Positions 8,995 to 17,667 of a DNA stretch of 64,000 bases are shown here, in pieces. The translations under genes and the position numbers were made by a program. The notes under the pieces are model-generated. The model did not search any database and was not told the DNA's origin. It was given only the letters and a program-made list of their open reading frames with translations. How positions within the stretch are numbered: position 1 is the first letter of the stretch; every line of letters starts with the position of its first letter. The stretch is from Labilithrix sp. Its GTDB lineage: Bacteria; Myxococcota_A; Polyangia; Polyangiales; Polyangiaceae. Location of the stretch: contig JAHBWE010000030.1 in NCBI GenBank assembly GCA_019637155.1, forward strand, positions 1 to 64,000, written 5' to 3'.

Positions 8995-9672
8995 TCAAGG
9001 TAGGAGCGAGGGGCCGCAGCCCGCCAAATCCTCGCGGCAGGCCGAGCACCCGCCGACGTGCCCGCCGCCGCAAGCCTGGTCCTTGCAGCTTCGGCGGCAG
9101 GTCTGGCTCGTGGCGGGACCGCACGTCGTCTTCTTGCAGCTATCGCCGCCGTTCCCGATGCACTCGATGCAGAACCCGGGCGCGGTCTCGATCTTCGTGT
9201 CCTCACACGCCAGGTTGCCGGTACAGCGGAGGGTGCAGTTCGGCGCCTGGCACTTGACCTCGGTGTTGTTCCCGGCGCACGACGTCTTGCCGGAGCAGCG
9301 CACCTCGCACGCCGCGTCATCGGGGCATTCGATCTCCTTGCCCTTGCAGCTGTCCTCTCCCTCGCAGCGCACGACGCAAGGCCGACCGTCGGGGCACGTG
9401 ATGCTGTCGCCGCCGCAGCCGGGCCCCGGGCAGCGGATGACGCAGACGCCGTTCGGGCAGTCGCCGCAGCGTTCTGGGCAGGTGCTGCCGGACGACGACG
9501 ATGACGACGTGCTCGACGACGTGCTCGACGAAGAGGACGACGTGCTCGACGACGACGTGCTCGACGTCGACGACGTGCTCGATCCGTCGGGGGCGGTGCC
9601 TTCGAGCGAGAGCCCGCACGCCGCGAAGACGGCGAGCAAACACGCGAGCGTCACGAACGCGAGTCTCCCCAT
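8995..9672 (-). CDS. Cys-rich lipoprotein with a polyserine stalk
   Basis: An N-terminal hydrophobic segment ends in VFAAC, a plausible lipobox. About 35 residues consisting almost only of Ser and Thr follow, a likely spacer that lifts the domain off the membrane. The remaining 150 residues carry many cysteines in short repeating patterns (CPDGRPCVVRC, CPDDAACEVRC, CQAPNCTLRC), suggesting a disulfide-bonded repeat fold. Similar Cys-repeat lipoproteins are frequent in Polyangiales, with no assigned function. The stop abuts the polA stop with no gap (convergent). Confidence 0.75.
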   Translation of the reverse strand: MGRLAFVTLACLLAVFAACGLSLEGTAPDGSSTSSTSSTSSSSTSSSSSSTSSSTSSSSSSGSTCPERCGDCPNGVCVIRCPGPGCGGDSITCPDGRPCVVRCEGEDSCKGKEIECPDDAACEVRCSGKTSCAGNNTEVKCQAPNCTLRCTGNLACEDTKIETAPGFCIECIGNGGDSCKKTTCGPATSQTCRRSCKDQACGGGHVGGCSACREDLAGCGPSLLP

Positions 9673-9740
9673 CGCTCGATCATAGCGAAGCGAGCGATGC
9701 TGCCGAGGGTCACTCGACTGACCAGGTATGATGCAACGTC

Positions 9741-10439
9741 ATGCGCCGCTTCGCCCTCGTCTTCCTGATCGCGTTCCCGATCGCGTGCGACCACTCCTCG
9801 ACCGCGAGCCCGCGTCCGTCCGAGGTCCCCGACGCGACGGTGACCGCGCAGAAAGAGGAGATCCGCTACCTCGCGCTCGGCGATTCGTTCACGATCGGCA
9901 CGGGGAACCCGCCGTCGCAGGCCTTCCCCGCGCGCCTCGCCGAGCGGTGGCGCGCGGCCGGTCGGACCGTGACGCTCAAGAACCTCGGCGTGAACGGCTA
10001 CACCACCGACGACCTCACCGCGCGCGAGCTGCCGGAGGTGAAGCCGTTCGCCCCGACGCTCGTGACGCTCGCGATCGGCGCGAACGATCGCGTCCGCGGG
10101 ACGCCGGTCGACGTGTACCGCGCGCACGTCAAGTCGATCCTGAAGGCGATCGTCGACGCCGGCGTCACGCCGAAGCAGCTCGTGTCGCTCCCGCAGCCGG
10201 ACTGGTCGCTCTCGCCCGCGGCGTCGTCGTTCGGCGAGCCCGCCGCGATCGGCGCCGACATCGTGAAGTTCAACGGCGCGCTGAAGGAGGAGACCGAGGC
10301 GATCGGTGCACGTTACATCGATCTCTTCCCCCTCATGCACAAGCAGGCGGAGGCGAAGATGCTCGCGAAGGACGGGCTCCACCCGAACGCGCAGGCGCAC
10401 GACGAGTGGGCGGCGGAGCTGTTCAAGTCATTGCCCTGA
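9741..10439 (+). CDS. SGNH/GDSL-family hydrolase, lipoprotein
   Basis: This is a predicted esterase or lipase-like hydrolase of the SGNH fold. After a lipoprotein signal (FPIAC, residues 12-16) come block I ALGDSFT with the nucleophile Ser, block II NLGVNGYTTDD, block III IGANDR and block V DGLHPN with the catalytic Asp/His. All four catalytic positions are present. At 232 aa it is a typical minimal SGNH domain. Its substrate, perhaps an acylated glycan or lipid, cannot be read from sequence. Its 3' end overlaps that of the convergent downstream gene by 12 nt. Confidence 0.88.
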   Translation: MRRFALVFLIAFPIACDHSSTASPRPSEVPDATVTAQKEEIRYLALGDSFTIGTGNPPSQAFPARLAERWRAAGRTVTLKNLGVNGYTTDDLTARELPEVKPFAPTLVTLAIGANDRVRGTPVDVYRAHVKSILKAIVDAGVTPKQLVSLPQPDWSLSPAASSFGEPAAIGADIVKFNGALKEETEAIGARYIDLFPLMHKQAEAKMLAKDGLHPNAQAHDEWAAELFKSLP

Positions 10440-12056
10440 GCGCACGAGCGCGAAGAGCTCGTCGGCGACCGCCTTCGGCACGATCAGCGGCGCGACGTCG
10501 AAGCCCCGCGCGACGGCGTCTTGCTCGTAGAGGAACCGCTTCAGCACGTCGGCCGGGTACTCCTCGAGCGCGAGCGCGAAGGCGCCGTGGGCCTCTCCGC
10601 TCGTCGACAGCATGTGATGCGCGCGCGCCCCGGCGCCGCGGAACGAGTGACACTTGATGCAGCCTTGCTCGCCGAACATCGTCGGCTGGAGCGACGCGGG
10701 CACGTCCGCCATCGCCGCGAGCGGGTCCGTCTCCGTCCACGTGAAGCTCTTCGTCGTGAGGCTGAACGGCGCGTACGTCTTGTTCGGTCGCGGCGCCTCC
10801 TTCGTGAAGTGGAGGAACGCGCCGAGCGGCCGGATCATCAGCGGCATCGGCTCGGGTCCCTTCTTCCACGAGTAAGCATGCTTCAAGCGGTAGTAGCCGA
10901 AGAGACGATACGGGTTCGGCTCGTCGTCGAGGCCGACGACGACGACCGGCGCCGACGCCTCGAGCTCCGCGCGCGTGAAATGGAGCTGCTCCCCGCGGAG
11001 GTTCGTGACGGTGAGGTAGCTCCCGCGGCCGACCTCGGACTCGGGGCGCGACGCGAGCCACGGCAAGAGATCGATCGCCTCGTAGGTGCGGCCCGGCAGC
11101 GTGTTCAGGACGTAGGGGTAGCGCGAGAAGAGGACGTCGAGCGTGTCCTTCAGCGCGGCGTCGACCGGCCGCGTCGTGATGCGGCTCGCGTCGGCGCGGA
11201 AGTCCTTCGTGTCGAGCGGCGGGTGCTCGTCCCATTGCTGCTGCAGCTCGAGGACGCCGGCGTCCGGCGCGAGCGGCGTCGGGCCCTTCTCCACGAAGCC
11301 GGCGACGATCTCGCCGAGGTCGTTCTCCGCGCCGGTCCAGTGCGTGAGCGAGTGCTGATCGCGGAACGGGACGACGTGGCGCTCGACCGCGACGCCGGCC
11401 TTGGCGAGGGCGCGCGCGAAGTTGCGATCGAGGCGCGGCCACGAAGGGTCGTCGTTCGCGGCGCTGAGGAGGAGGAACGGCGGCGCGTCCGGGCGCACGA
11501 AGCGGGTGGGCGACTCCTCCGCGTTCGCGACGTCGTACGTGCCGCGCATCCCGACGACGGCGGCGACCCGCTTCGCGTCGAACGTCGTCGGCTCGAACAA
11601 GCGCGGATCGAGCGTGAGCATCGCGGCCGCCCACGCGCCGACGCCGCGCCCGGCGAGGACGACACGTGAAGGATGCAGGCGTCGATCGAGCTCGGCGATC
11701 GCGCGCGCCGACGCGCTCGCGCAGTCCCGGAGCGGCGCCGCCACGCCGACGCGGAAGCTCAGCGCCGCGACGTCGACGCCGCGACGCTGGAACGTCTCGC
11801 CGACCTCGGCCGCGAACGCGCTCCGCTCGTCGGGGTCGCCCGGATCGTTGCCCTGGAGGAAGACGAGGAGCGTCCCGGTGCGCTTCGCGGGCGCGTAGAG
11901 ATCGACCACGACGAATGCCTTCGCGTTCTCTCGCGCGCTCTCGAGCGGGGCGTCGAACGTCACCGTCGCGCCGTCGAACGTCGCCGTGCGCCGTCCGGCG
12001 ATCGCGCCCGCGAGCGCGGCCGCCGCGACGAGTCCCAGCCATGCCCCCTTCCGCAT
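10428..12056 (-). CDS. Alpha/beta-hydrolase-like protein fused to a haem-c motif
   Basis: A signal anchor (residues 1-20) is followed by an alpha/beta-hydrolase-like region (about 45-260: LLVFLQGNDPG, SRVVLAGRGVGAWAA, DAPPFLLLSAANDD, RDQHSLTHW). The nucleophile elbow reads GRGVG rather than GxSxG, so the catalytic serine is missing. About 190 unassigned residues follow. The C-terminus carries one CIKCH haem-c site (residues 466-470) and nearby HHM residues that could ligate the iron. The protein would therefore be exported and haem-loaded in the periplasm. It starts 3 bp after the ATPase gene and is probably the last gene of that operon. I know of no described family with this arrangement; the hydrolase assignment rests on motif order. 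Confidence 0.65.
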   Translation of the reverse strand: MRKGAWLGLVAAAALAGAIAGRRTATFDGATVTFDAPLESARENAKAFVVVDLYAPAKRTGTLLVFLQGNDPGDPDERSAFAAEVGETFQRRGVDVAALSFRVGVAAPLRDCASASARAIAELDRRLHPSRVVLAGRGVGAWAAAMLTLDPRLFEPTTFDAKRVAAVVGMRGTYDVANAEESPTRFVRPDAPPFLLLSAANDDPSWPRLDRNFARALAKAGVAVERHVVPFRDQHSLTHWTGAENDLGEIVAGFVEKGPTPLAPDAGVLELQQQWDEHPPLDTKDFRADASRITTRPVDAALKDTLDVLFSRYPYVLNTLPGRTYEAIDLLPWLASRPESEVGRGSYLTVTNLRGEQLHFTRAELEASAPVVVVGLDDEPNPYRLFGYYRLKHAYSWKKGPEPMPLMIRPLGAFLHFTKEAPRPNKTYAPFSLTTKSFTWTETDPLAAMADVPASLQPTMFGEQGCIKCHSFRGAGARAHHMLSTSGEAHGAFALALEEYPADVLKRFLYEQDAVARGFDVAPLIVPKAVADELFALVRSGQ

Positions 12057-12059
12057 GGG

Positions 12060-13172
12060 TCAGTGGAGGAGGCCTTCGCCGAGCTCGATCCGGTTCGGCG
12101 CGGTGCGGCGGAGGGCGAGCACCTCGCTCGCGTCGCACGCCGTCGCGAGCTGCGTCGACGAGGTGGTGAGGATCCACTGCACGTTGGGGAGCGCGCGGCG
12201 GAGGAGCGGCGCGAGCTCGCGGAGGAGGGCGGGGTCTTGCTGGCTCTCGGCGTCGTCGATCGCGACGACGCCCTCGCGCTCGCGCGGCGCGTCGGAGCCG
12301 GGGTACGCCGCGGAGAGCGCGCGGAGCGGGAGCGCGACGAACGCGACGAGGTGGCGCGCGGCGCGCGGGATCGCGTCGAACGGGACGACGGCGCCGGTCC
12401 CGCGGTGCCGCGCCTGCGGCTCGAGGCTCGTGGGGCTCACGCCGGCGTGGACGAGATCGAACGGCTCGAGCACGACGTCGATCACCTCCCGGAGCGCCTG
12501 CTCGAAGCGCGCGAGGCGATCGAACTCCGCGCGCCCGCCGCCGAGCGCGGCGCCGACCGAGGCGTAGGAGATGATCTGCTTCACCTCGCGCGTGAGGTCG
12601 GCGCGCGTCGGATCGTCGAAGGACGCGTTGGGCTGCCGCACGTCGTAGCGAAGGATCGTGCGCTCCGGCACCGTGAGCATGTTCGGGACGCGCGAGAACC
12701 AGCGCGCGCCGGAGAACGAGACGAACACGTGTCCGCCTTCGCTCTGCGCGCGCCGATCGAAGAGCGCCTGCTCGCGCCGCCGCGCCGCGGCGCCCTCTGT
12801 CGTCTCTCCCGCGAGGACCGCGGACGGGCTCGCGACGACGAGCGGATGAGGCCGCTCGGGATCGTCCTCGCCGAGGAGCCAGTCGGTGGCGACCCAGGCG
12901 GGGCCGTCGCCGCGCATGCTCGAGGGCAGGGGAGGGAGGGCGTGCCCCGGGCGCGTGAGCGAGAGCGCGCCGAGGATCGTCGTCTTCCCGGTGCCGTCGC
13001 CGCCGAAGAGGACCGTGAGCGGCCGCGGCGCCGCCGTCGCGATCGTCTCGACCGCGGTGACCTCGCTCTCTTCGCTCGTCGCGGCTTCCTCGCTCACGGT
13101 CTCCGGAGCGAACGAGAGGACGTTGTCTTCGAACGGACCGACATGGCGGAGCCGCACGCGAGCGAGACGCAC
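12060..13172 (-). CDS. ABC/AAA-type ATPase (AAA_21/OLD-like), no nuclease domain
   Basis: A single ATPase domain starts with the RecF/SMC-like strand MRLARVRLRHVGPFEDNVL. Walker A is GGDGTGKTT (57-65) and Walker B is VVAIDDAES (303-310). The usual IDEPE has become IDDAE, and the H-loop, normally TTHS, is TTSS (336-339). About 230 residues lie between the Walker motifs, without a long coiled coil or zinc hook. The C-terminus ends directly after the ATPase core, so there is no TOPRIM nuclease. The altered Walker B and H-loop suggest slow or regulatory ATP turnover. It sits between the protease gene (9 bp) and the haem-c/hydrolase gene (3 bp). Its function is not known. Confidence 0.72.
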   Translation of the reverse strand: MRLARVRLRHVGPFEDNVLSFAPETVSEEAATSEESEVTAVETIATAAPRPLTVLFGGDGTGKTTILGALSLTRPGHALPPLPSSMRGDGPAWVATDWLLGEDDPERPHPLVVASPSAVLAGETTEGAAARRREQALFDRRAQSEGGHVFVSFSGARWFSRVPNMLTVPERTILRYDVRQPNASFDDPTRADLTREVKQIISYASVGAALGGGRAEFDRLARFEQALREVIDVVLEPFDLVHAGVSPTSLEPQARHRGTGAVVPFDAIPRAARHLVAFVALPLRALSAAYPGSDAPREREGVVAIDDAESQQDPALLRELAPLLRRALPNVQWILTTSSTQLATACDASEVLALRRTAPNRIELGEGLLH

Positions 13173-13181
13173 GCGACGAGA

Positions 13182-14324
13182 TTAGCGGCGATTGTGGCGG
13201 CGGCGAAGCACGACCACGGCGGCGAGCGCGAGGAGCAGCGATCCGGCGCCGGTCTCGCGGCCCGGCGCGGCGGAGCAGCCGCCGGCGGACGTCTTGAGCG
13301 TGGTCTCGGTCTCGGGGGGCGGCTCGCGGAGCGCGACCGGGTTCGCCTTCGTCTGCGGGCCCTCGGGCTGGCCGGTCTCGACGATGGGCGCGCCGCCCGC
13401 GGCCGCGAAGGCGCGGTCGAAGAGCTCCTTGAAGCGTGCGGTCGCGATGTAGATGTGGCCGAAGTCGTCGTTGCAGTTGCCGCCGCGCGAGACGACGCCG
13501 ATGACCGCGCCGGTCTCCTCGCTGATCGCGGGGCCGCCGGAGTCGCCCTCGCAGATCGAGCGGCCGACCTCGAACTCGTTCACGCCGAGCGCGGTCTTGC
13601 TCGCGGAGATCCCCCGGCCCATCGCGAGCACGGAGACGTTGTCCTTCTTCAGGCGCGTGCCGAGCGGCATGCGCTTGTCGTTCTGGCCGTAGCCGACCGA
13701 GCGCACCGTCTCGCCGTCGACGACGCCGACCTTGCTGCCGACGCGCACCGCGAACGGCTCGACGTCGGGGACCTCGGCGTCGAGCACGACGAGGGCGATG
13801 TCCGCGTCGCAGAGCGTGTCGCTGTCGGGCGCGATGATCTTCTTGCCGACCGCGATCGGCTCCGAGCTGAAGCGCGGGGACGCGCCGGTGTAGACCTTGA
13901 TGTGGCTCGGCGGGAGGTTCCCCTTGACGTGGCGGCCGTTCGTCGACGATCCGTTCTCGTCACACGTCACGGTCGCCGTGAGGACTTTCGCGACGCAGTG
14001 CCGCGCCGTGAGCACGACGTTGGGGGCGACGAGCGCGCCGGAGCAGAGCTCGTACTCGCCTTCGTCGCCGACCTTGAGCGCGACCACGTTGCTCGCGCCG
14101 GCCTTGTCGTCGTCGGTGGACCCGCCGAAGATGCGGGCATCCATTCCGCCCACGACGTCCGTTTCCACCTCGTCGCCACCGACCTCCTCCGCGCACCCGA
14201 TCCCGCAGATCATGGTCAGGACGAGGAGGGTGGTACGAATGATCCAGGTGGTGATCCCTGCGTCACATACCGTGTGCGCTGAAGTGCGCGATTGTACGGT
14301 GGCGGAGGCGGACGACCGAAGCAC
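13182..14324 (-). CDS. Exported trypsin-like serine protease with MYXO-CTERM-like tail
   Basis: This is an S1-family protease with the full triad: H109 in LTARHC, D175 in DADIAL and S262 in CEGDSGGP. A hydrophobic segment (WIIRTTLLVLTMICGIGC, about 27-44) is the export signal, and IFGG may mark activation. The C-terminus has GGCSAAPG, one hydrophobic stretch and RRRHNRR, matching the MYXO-CTERM surface-sorting pattern. No ATG allows a signal peptide (the ATG at 14213 falls inside it), so I chose the GTG at 14324, which has AGGA 5-6 nt upstream. It is the first gene of a probable operon with the ATPase and the haem-c/hydrolase protein. Confidence 0.85.
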   Translation of the reverse strand: MLRSSASATVQSRTSAHTVCDAGITTWIIRTTLLVLTMICGIGCAEEVGGDEVETDVVGGMDARIFGGSTDDDKAGASNVVALKVGDEGEYELCSGALVAPNVVLTARHCVAKVLTATVTCDENGSSTNGRHVKGNLPPSHIKVYTGASPRFSSEPIAVGKKIIAPDSDTLCDADIALVVLDAEVPDVEPFAVRVGSKVGVVDGETVRSVGYGQNDKRMPLGTRLKKDNVSVLAMGRGISASKTALGVNEFEVGRSICEGDSGGPAISEETGAVIGVVSRGGNCNDDFGHIYIATARFKELFDRAFAAAGGAPIVETGQPEGPQTKANPVALREPPPETETTLKTSAGGCSAAPGRETGAGSLLLALAAVVVLRRRHNRR

Positions 14325-14406
14325 TGCCGTCCTACCCTTCACCTTGTATGCCGATCCCCTACCTCTACCGTATCGCGCAAATGCGTCCGCATGCCGCGCA
14401 CACGAA

Positions 14407-14508
14407 GGGGCCCCAGAAGCGGCCGCGCAAGCGGTCGCGAAGCGACCCGGCGTCTTCGCCGGGCCGTGTCTGGGGTGGGGGTGTCGGGGGCGAAGCCCCC
14501 GACGTTGA
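14407..14508 (+). repeat. Structured intergenic repeat, copy 1 of 3
   Basis: This 102-bp element lies between divergent genes. It can fold with an outer CCCCAGA/TCTGGGG stem enclosing three hairpins: CCGC-GCAA-GCGG, TCGC-GAA-GCGA and CCCGGCG-TCTT-CGCCGGG. A fourth hairpin follows, GTCGGGGGC-GAA-GCCCCCGAC. The other copies are at 19735-19836 and 32931-33035. Paired bases change together between copies, so the fold rather than the exact sequence is being kept. It ends 41-74 bp before the downstream start codon and could be transcribed as its leader. Confidence 0.85.
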
Positions 14509-14582
14509 GCGATTGGACATGCATTGGGCGCCGGGTTAGCTCTCCTCCTTTGAAGTCTTCTCTTGTCCTCGAATCCGACGGC

Positions 14583-16178
14583 GTGCCGGTTTCTGGGCTC
14601 GGGCGCTTCACGCTGACCGACCGGCAGCTCGCGCTCGTGCTCTCGGGCGTCCTCTTCGTGGTCGCCGCCTGGCCGCTCGCGCTCACGGAGGTCCCTCCTT
14701 ATCAAGACCTCCCGAACCACCTCGCGACGACGACCGTCATCGGCAACCTCGCGGCGTACCCCGAGTACACCTTCAACGGGTTCCTCAAGACGAACGCCGC
14801 GCTCTTCACGTGGCTCTTCTTCGTCGGGAAGCTCACCGGCATGAACGCGGCGGCGCGGCTGTTCGCGCTGCTCGTCATCGGGCTGAACGCGCTCCTCCTC
14901 CCGCGGTTCGTCCTCGCGCTCACGCAGAGCCGCGGACGCATGGTCGCTGCGAGCTTGTTCGCGTGGCCGATGGCGCACAACTGGTTCGTGTCGATGGGCA
15001 TGCTCGACTTCGCCCTCGCCGTTCCGCTCTCGCTCGCGCTGCTCGTCTTCGTCGAGCGGCAGCGCAGGGCGCCGTCGGCGAAGAACGTCGCCGCGATCGT
15101 CGCGCTCGGCGTCGCGACCTGGTACGCGCACGTCTTCCCGCTCCTCGCGGTGCACCTCCTCGTCGCGCTCGAGGCCGTGCGCGCGCCGGCGTGGAAGGAG
15201 CGCGTCGCGAGCCTGCGCGCGATGCTCGCGCCGCTCCTGCCGGCGACGGCGCTCACGCTCCTCTCGTTCGTGCTCCACCTCGAAGACGCGGTCGCGCCGA
15301 TCACCGGCGCCACCGTGTCGACGAAGCTCATCGCGCCGTGGGAGCTCGTCTACAACCTCTGGGCGCAGTGGTTCTGGGGCTACTCGAACCTCTCGCTCTC
15401 GAGCCTCGTGCCGTGCGTGCTCCTCGCGTTCGTCGCGGTCCCGCGGCTCTTCGCGCGGACCCCGGCCCCCGCCTTCTTCTCGCCGGTCGCGCTCGTCGCC
15501 CTCGCCGTCTTGTTCTGCTTCGTGCCGTACAAGATGACGAACTGGTTCCACGTCAACTCGCGCTTCATCCCGTTCCTCTGGATCGGGCTCCTCCTCTACG
15601 TGCCGGAGCGGCTCCCGCGCGCGCTCGCCGGCGTCCTCGGCGTCTCCGCCGCGCTCTACAGCGTGGGCATGGGCGTCGACTACGTGCGGCTCGATCGCGA
15701 GCGCGCCGAGTTCACCGCCGGCATCGAGGCGGTGCCGGAGGGCGCGAAGCTGATGCCGCTCATGTTCCAGCACAAGGGCGCCTCCGCCAACACGCGGAAC
15801 CTCCTCCACATGTGGGGCTACTACGTCATCGAGAAGAAGACCTCGGCGCCGCTCCTCTTCGCGCACTCGCGCTCGTTCCCGCTGACGTACGCGGAGCCGC
15901 TCCCGCCGGCGCGCTTCAATCACCTCGTGCTCGAGGCCTTCGCGCCGGAGGCCGGCACGCCGAAGGCGGTCTGCAACGCGGCCGCGCGCGAGGGCGAGTG
16001 CGACCAGCTCTTCGCCTCGACCTGGAGGCGCTTCTACGACGAGGCGACGCCCCGCTACGATCACCTGCTCCTCTGGGACGCGCCCGCGGCGGCGACCGCG
16101 ATGGTGCCCGCCGACTACACGCGCACGTTCGCGCGCGGCCGTCTCGCGATCTACGCCCGCCGCGACGTGAAACGCTGA
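14583..16178 (+). CDS. Polytopic GT-C-like membrane protein
   Basis: About ten hydrophobic segments follow a short N-terminus. The first periplasmic loop holds VPPYQDLPNHLA, an acidic/His motif typical of lipid-linked-sugar (GT-C, PMT-like) transferases. The last 130 residues form a soluble, probably periplasmic, domain. The likely role is transfer of a sugar from a polyprenyl phosphate carrier, which is inference. The next gene begins 12 bp downstream and encodes a second protein of similar design, so they probably work together. The start is uncertain: GTG at 14583 or TTG at 14550, neither with a clear ribosome-binding site. The coding frame extends back through the repeat element, but that part is not protein-like. 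Confidence 0.75.
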   Translation: MPVSGLGRFTLTDRQLALVLSGVLFVVAAWPLALTEVPPYQDLPNHLATTTVIGNLAAYPEYTFNGFLKTNAALFTWLFFVGKLTGMNAAARLFALLVIGLNALLLPRFVLALTQSRGRMVAASLFAWPMAHNWFVSMGMLDFALAVPLSLALLVFVERQRRAPSAKNVAAIVALGVATWYAHVFPLLAVHLLVALEAVRAPAWKERVASLRAMLAPLLPATALTLLSFVLHLEDAVAPITGATVSTKLIAPWELVYNLWAQWFWGYSNLSLSSLVPCVLLAFVAVPRLFARTPAPAFFSPVALVALAVLFCFVPYKMTNWFHVNSRFIPFLWIGLLLYVPERLPRALAGVLGVSAALYSVGMGVDYVRLDRERAEFTAGIEAVPEGAKLMPLMFQHKGASANTRNLLHMWGYYVIEKKTSAPLLFAHSRSFPLTYAEPLPPARFNHLVLEAFAPEAGTPKAVCNAAAREGECDQLFASTWRRFYDEATPRYDHLLLWDAPAAATAMVPADYTRTFARGRLAIYARRDVKR

Positions 16179-16190
16179 TACGCATCGGTC

Positions 16191-17534
16191 GTGGCGCGCG
16201 TGCTCTGGCTGCTCGTCGCGGCGATGCTCGCCGCTTCGCTCGCGGCGACGCTCTGGTTCGTGGTCCGCACGCTGCCGGTGCGCGTCCCGTACTGGGGCGA
16301 GGCCGAGGTCGTCTTCGAGGCTTCGCGCCTCCGCGCGCACGAGCCGCTCTTCGTCGATCCGCTCGTCGGCGCGACCGAGCGCGGCCTGCCGCCGTCGCGC
16401 TGGTACGTCACCTATCCGCCGCTCTGGAGCTGGGGCGTCTCGTTCGTCCCGCAGGGCGGCGCGCTGATCGGCGCGCGCGTCGCGAGCACGCTCGCGTGGT
16501 TCGGCGCGCTGGGCTGGCTCGCGTGGCTCGGCAACAAACGCGAGGCCGCCGTCGCGGCCGCCTTCGTCGCCGGGGTGTGGGTCCTCGCGAACTTCGCGAC
16601 GACTGGACGTCCCGACTCCATCGCCGCCGCCGTCGCCGCCGTCGCGCTCGTGCGCGCGACCCGCGGAGCGCGCATCGACCCGCTCACGATCGCGCTCTTC
16701 GTGCTCGTCCCCTGGCTCAAGCCGACGATGATCGGGCTCCCGTTCGGCGCGCTCGTCGCCGCGCGCGATCGCCGCGCGCTCGCGATCGCGGCCGGCCTCG
16801 CGCTCGCGAGCGCCGCGATCGCGCACGTCGCGTCGGGCGGCGCGCTCTTCCATCACGTCGTGCGCTCGAACGCGCAGCCCTTCACCCTCGCGGCGTGGCT
16901 CGACCAGGTGCCCGCGCGGCTCCCGTTCTTCGCGCCGCTGTTCGCGTGGGCGGCGTGGCTCGGTTGGCGTGAGCGCGCGTCCGCGTCGATGCGGATCGCG
17001 CTCGGCGCCCTCGCCGCGAGCGTCGCGTGGACGCTGGTCGCCCTCGCGAAGACCGGCAGCTCGTCGAACTACTGGATGGAGCCTTGCGTCGCCGCCGTCG
17101 TCGTCGTCGTGCGCGCTCGTCCGTCGCCGCGCGACGCGCGCTTCGCCGCCGCCGCGCTCGCCGCGACGGCGTACGCGGGCGTGGCGTCGATCCGCGGCGC
17201 GCTCGAGCACGCCGCGACGTACCGCGCCGACGCCGAGACGGTGCAGCGAATGTCTGCGCTCTGCAACAAGTCGGTGGACGAGGTCGTCGCCGCGGACGAG
17301 GCCGGGATCGAGCTCCTGCTCGACGGCCGCATCCTCGTGCCGACGTACCAGATGGTGCATCTCGTGCGGCGCGGTGACTTCCCCGCCGCGCCGTGGGCCG
17401 CCGACCTCGGCCGCGCGCGCTGCTTCATCGAGCACACCGGCCAGCTGCGGCTCGTCCCCGAGCTCGCGCGTGCGATCGACGAGTCGTTCGTCCTCGTCGC
17501 GGAGGAGCGCGGCCACCGCCTCTACAAGCGTTAG
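16191..17534 (+). CDS. Polytopic GT-C-like membrane protein, second of a pair
   Basis: The N-terminal span MARVLWLLVAAMLAASLAA leads to a periplasmic loop with YWGEAEVVFEASRL, where the acidic pair is characteristic of GT-C enzymes, and LPPSRWYVTYPPLW. About nine further spans follow, then a roughly 90-residue soluble tail with VPTYQMVHLVRRG. The GTG start at 16191 lies 12 bp after the previous stop, so the pair is co-transcribed. It probably transfers a sugar onto a lipid-linked or surface acceptor; the donor is unknown. Confidence 0.72.
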   Translation: MARVLWLLVAAMLAASLAATLWFVVRTLPVRVPYWGEAEVVFEASRLRAHEPLFVDPLVGATERGLPPSRWYVTYPPLWSWGVSFVPQGGALIGARVASTLAWFGALGWLAWLGNKREAAVAAAFVAGVWVLANFATTGRPDSIAAAVAAVALVRATRGARIDPLTIALFVLVPWLKPTMIGLPFGALVAARDRRALAIAAGLALASAAIAHVASGGALFHHVVRSNAQPFTLAAWLDQVPARLPFFAPLFAWAAWLGWRERASASMRIALGALAASVAWTLVALAKTGSSSNYWMEPCVAAVVVVVRARPSPRDARFAAAALAATAYAGVASIRGALEHAATYRADAETVQRMSALCNKSVDEVVAADEAGIELLLDGRILVPTYQMVHLVRRGDFPAAPWAADLGRARCFIEHTGQLRLVPELARAIDESFVLVAEERGHRLYKR

Positions 17535-17667
17535 CGCCCCATGTGCGTCCGCGACGCGGGGCGGCCTCCGCACCAGCTCGCGTCGTTGGCGCTGCAATTC
17601 CCTCGACTTTCGCGCTCGCGCATCGGCTTCGTCGGCTTTGGCCCTCGTGTTGCTCCGAGCGCACTTC

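Noticed and set aside
10428-14324. Calling the protease-ATPase-haem operon a defence system
   Set aside because: It has no nuclease, toxin or mobile-element context, and two of the products are exported. The arrangement is unusual, but nothing shows a defence role.
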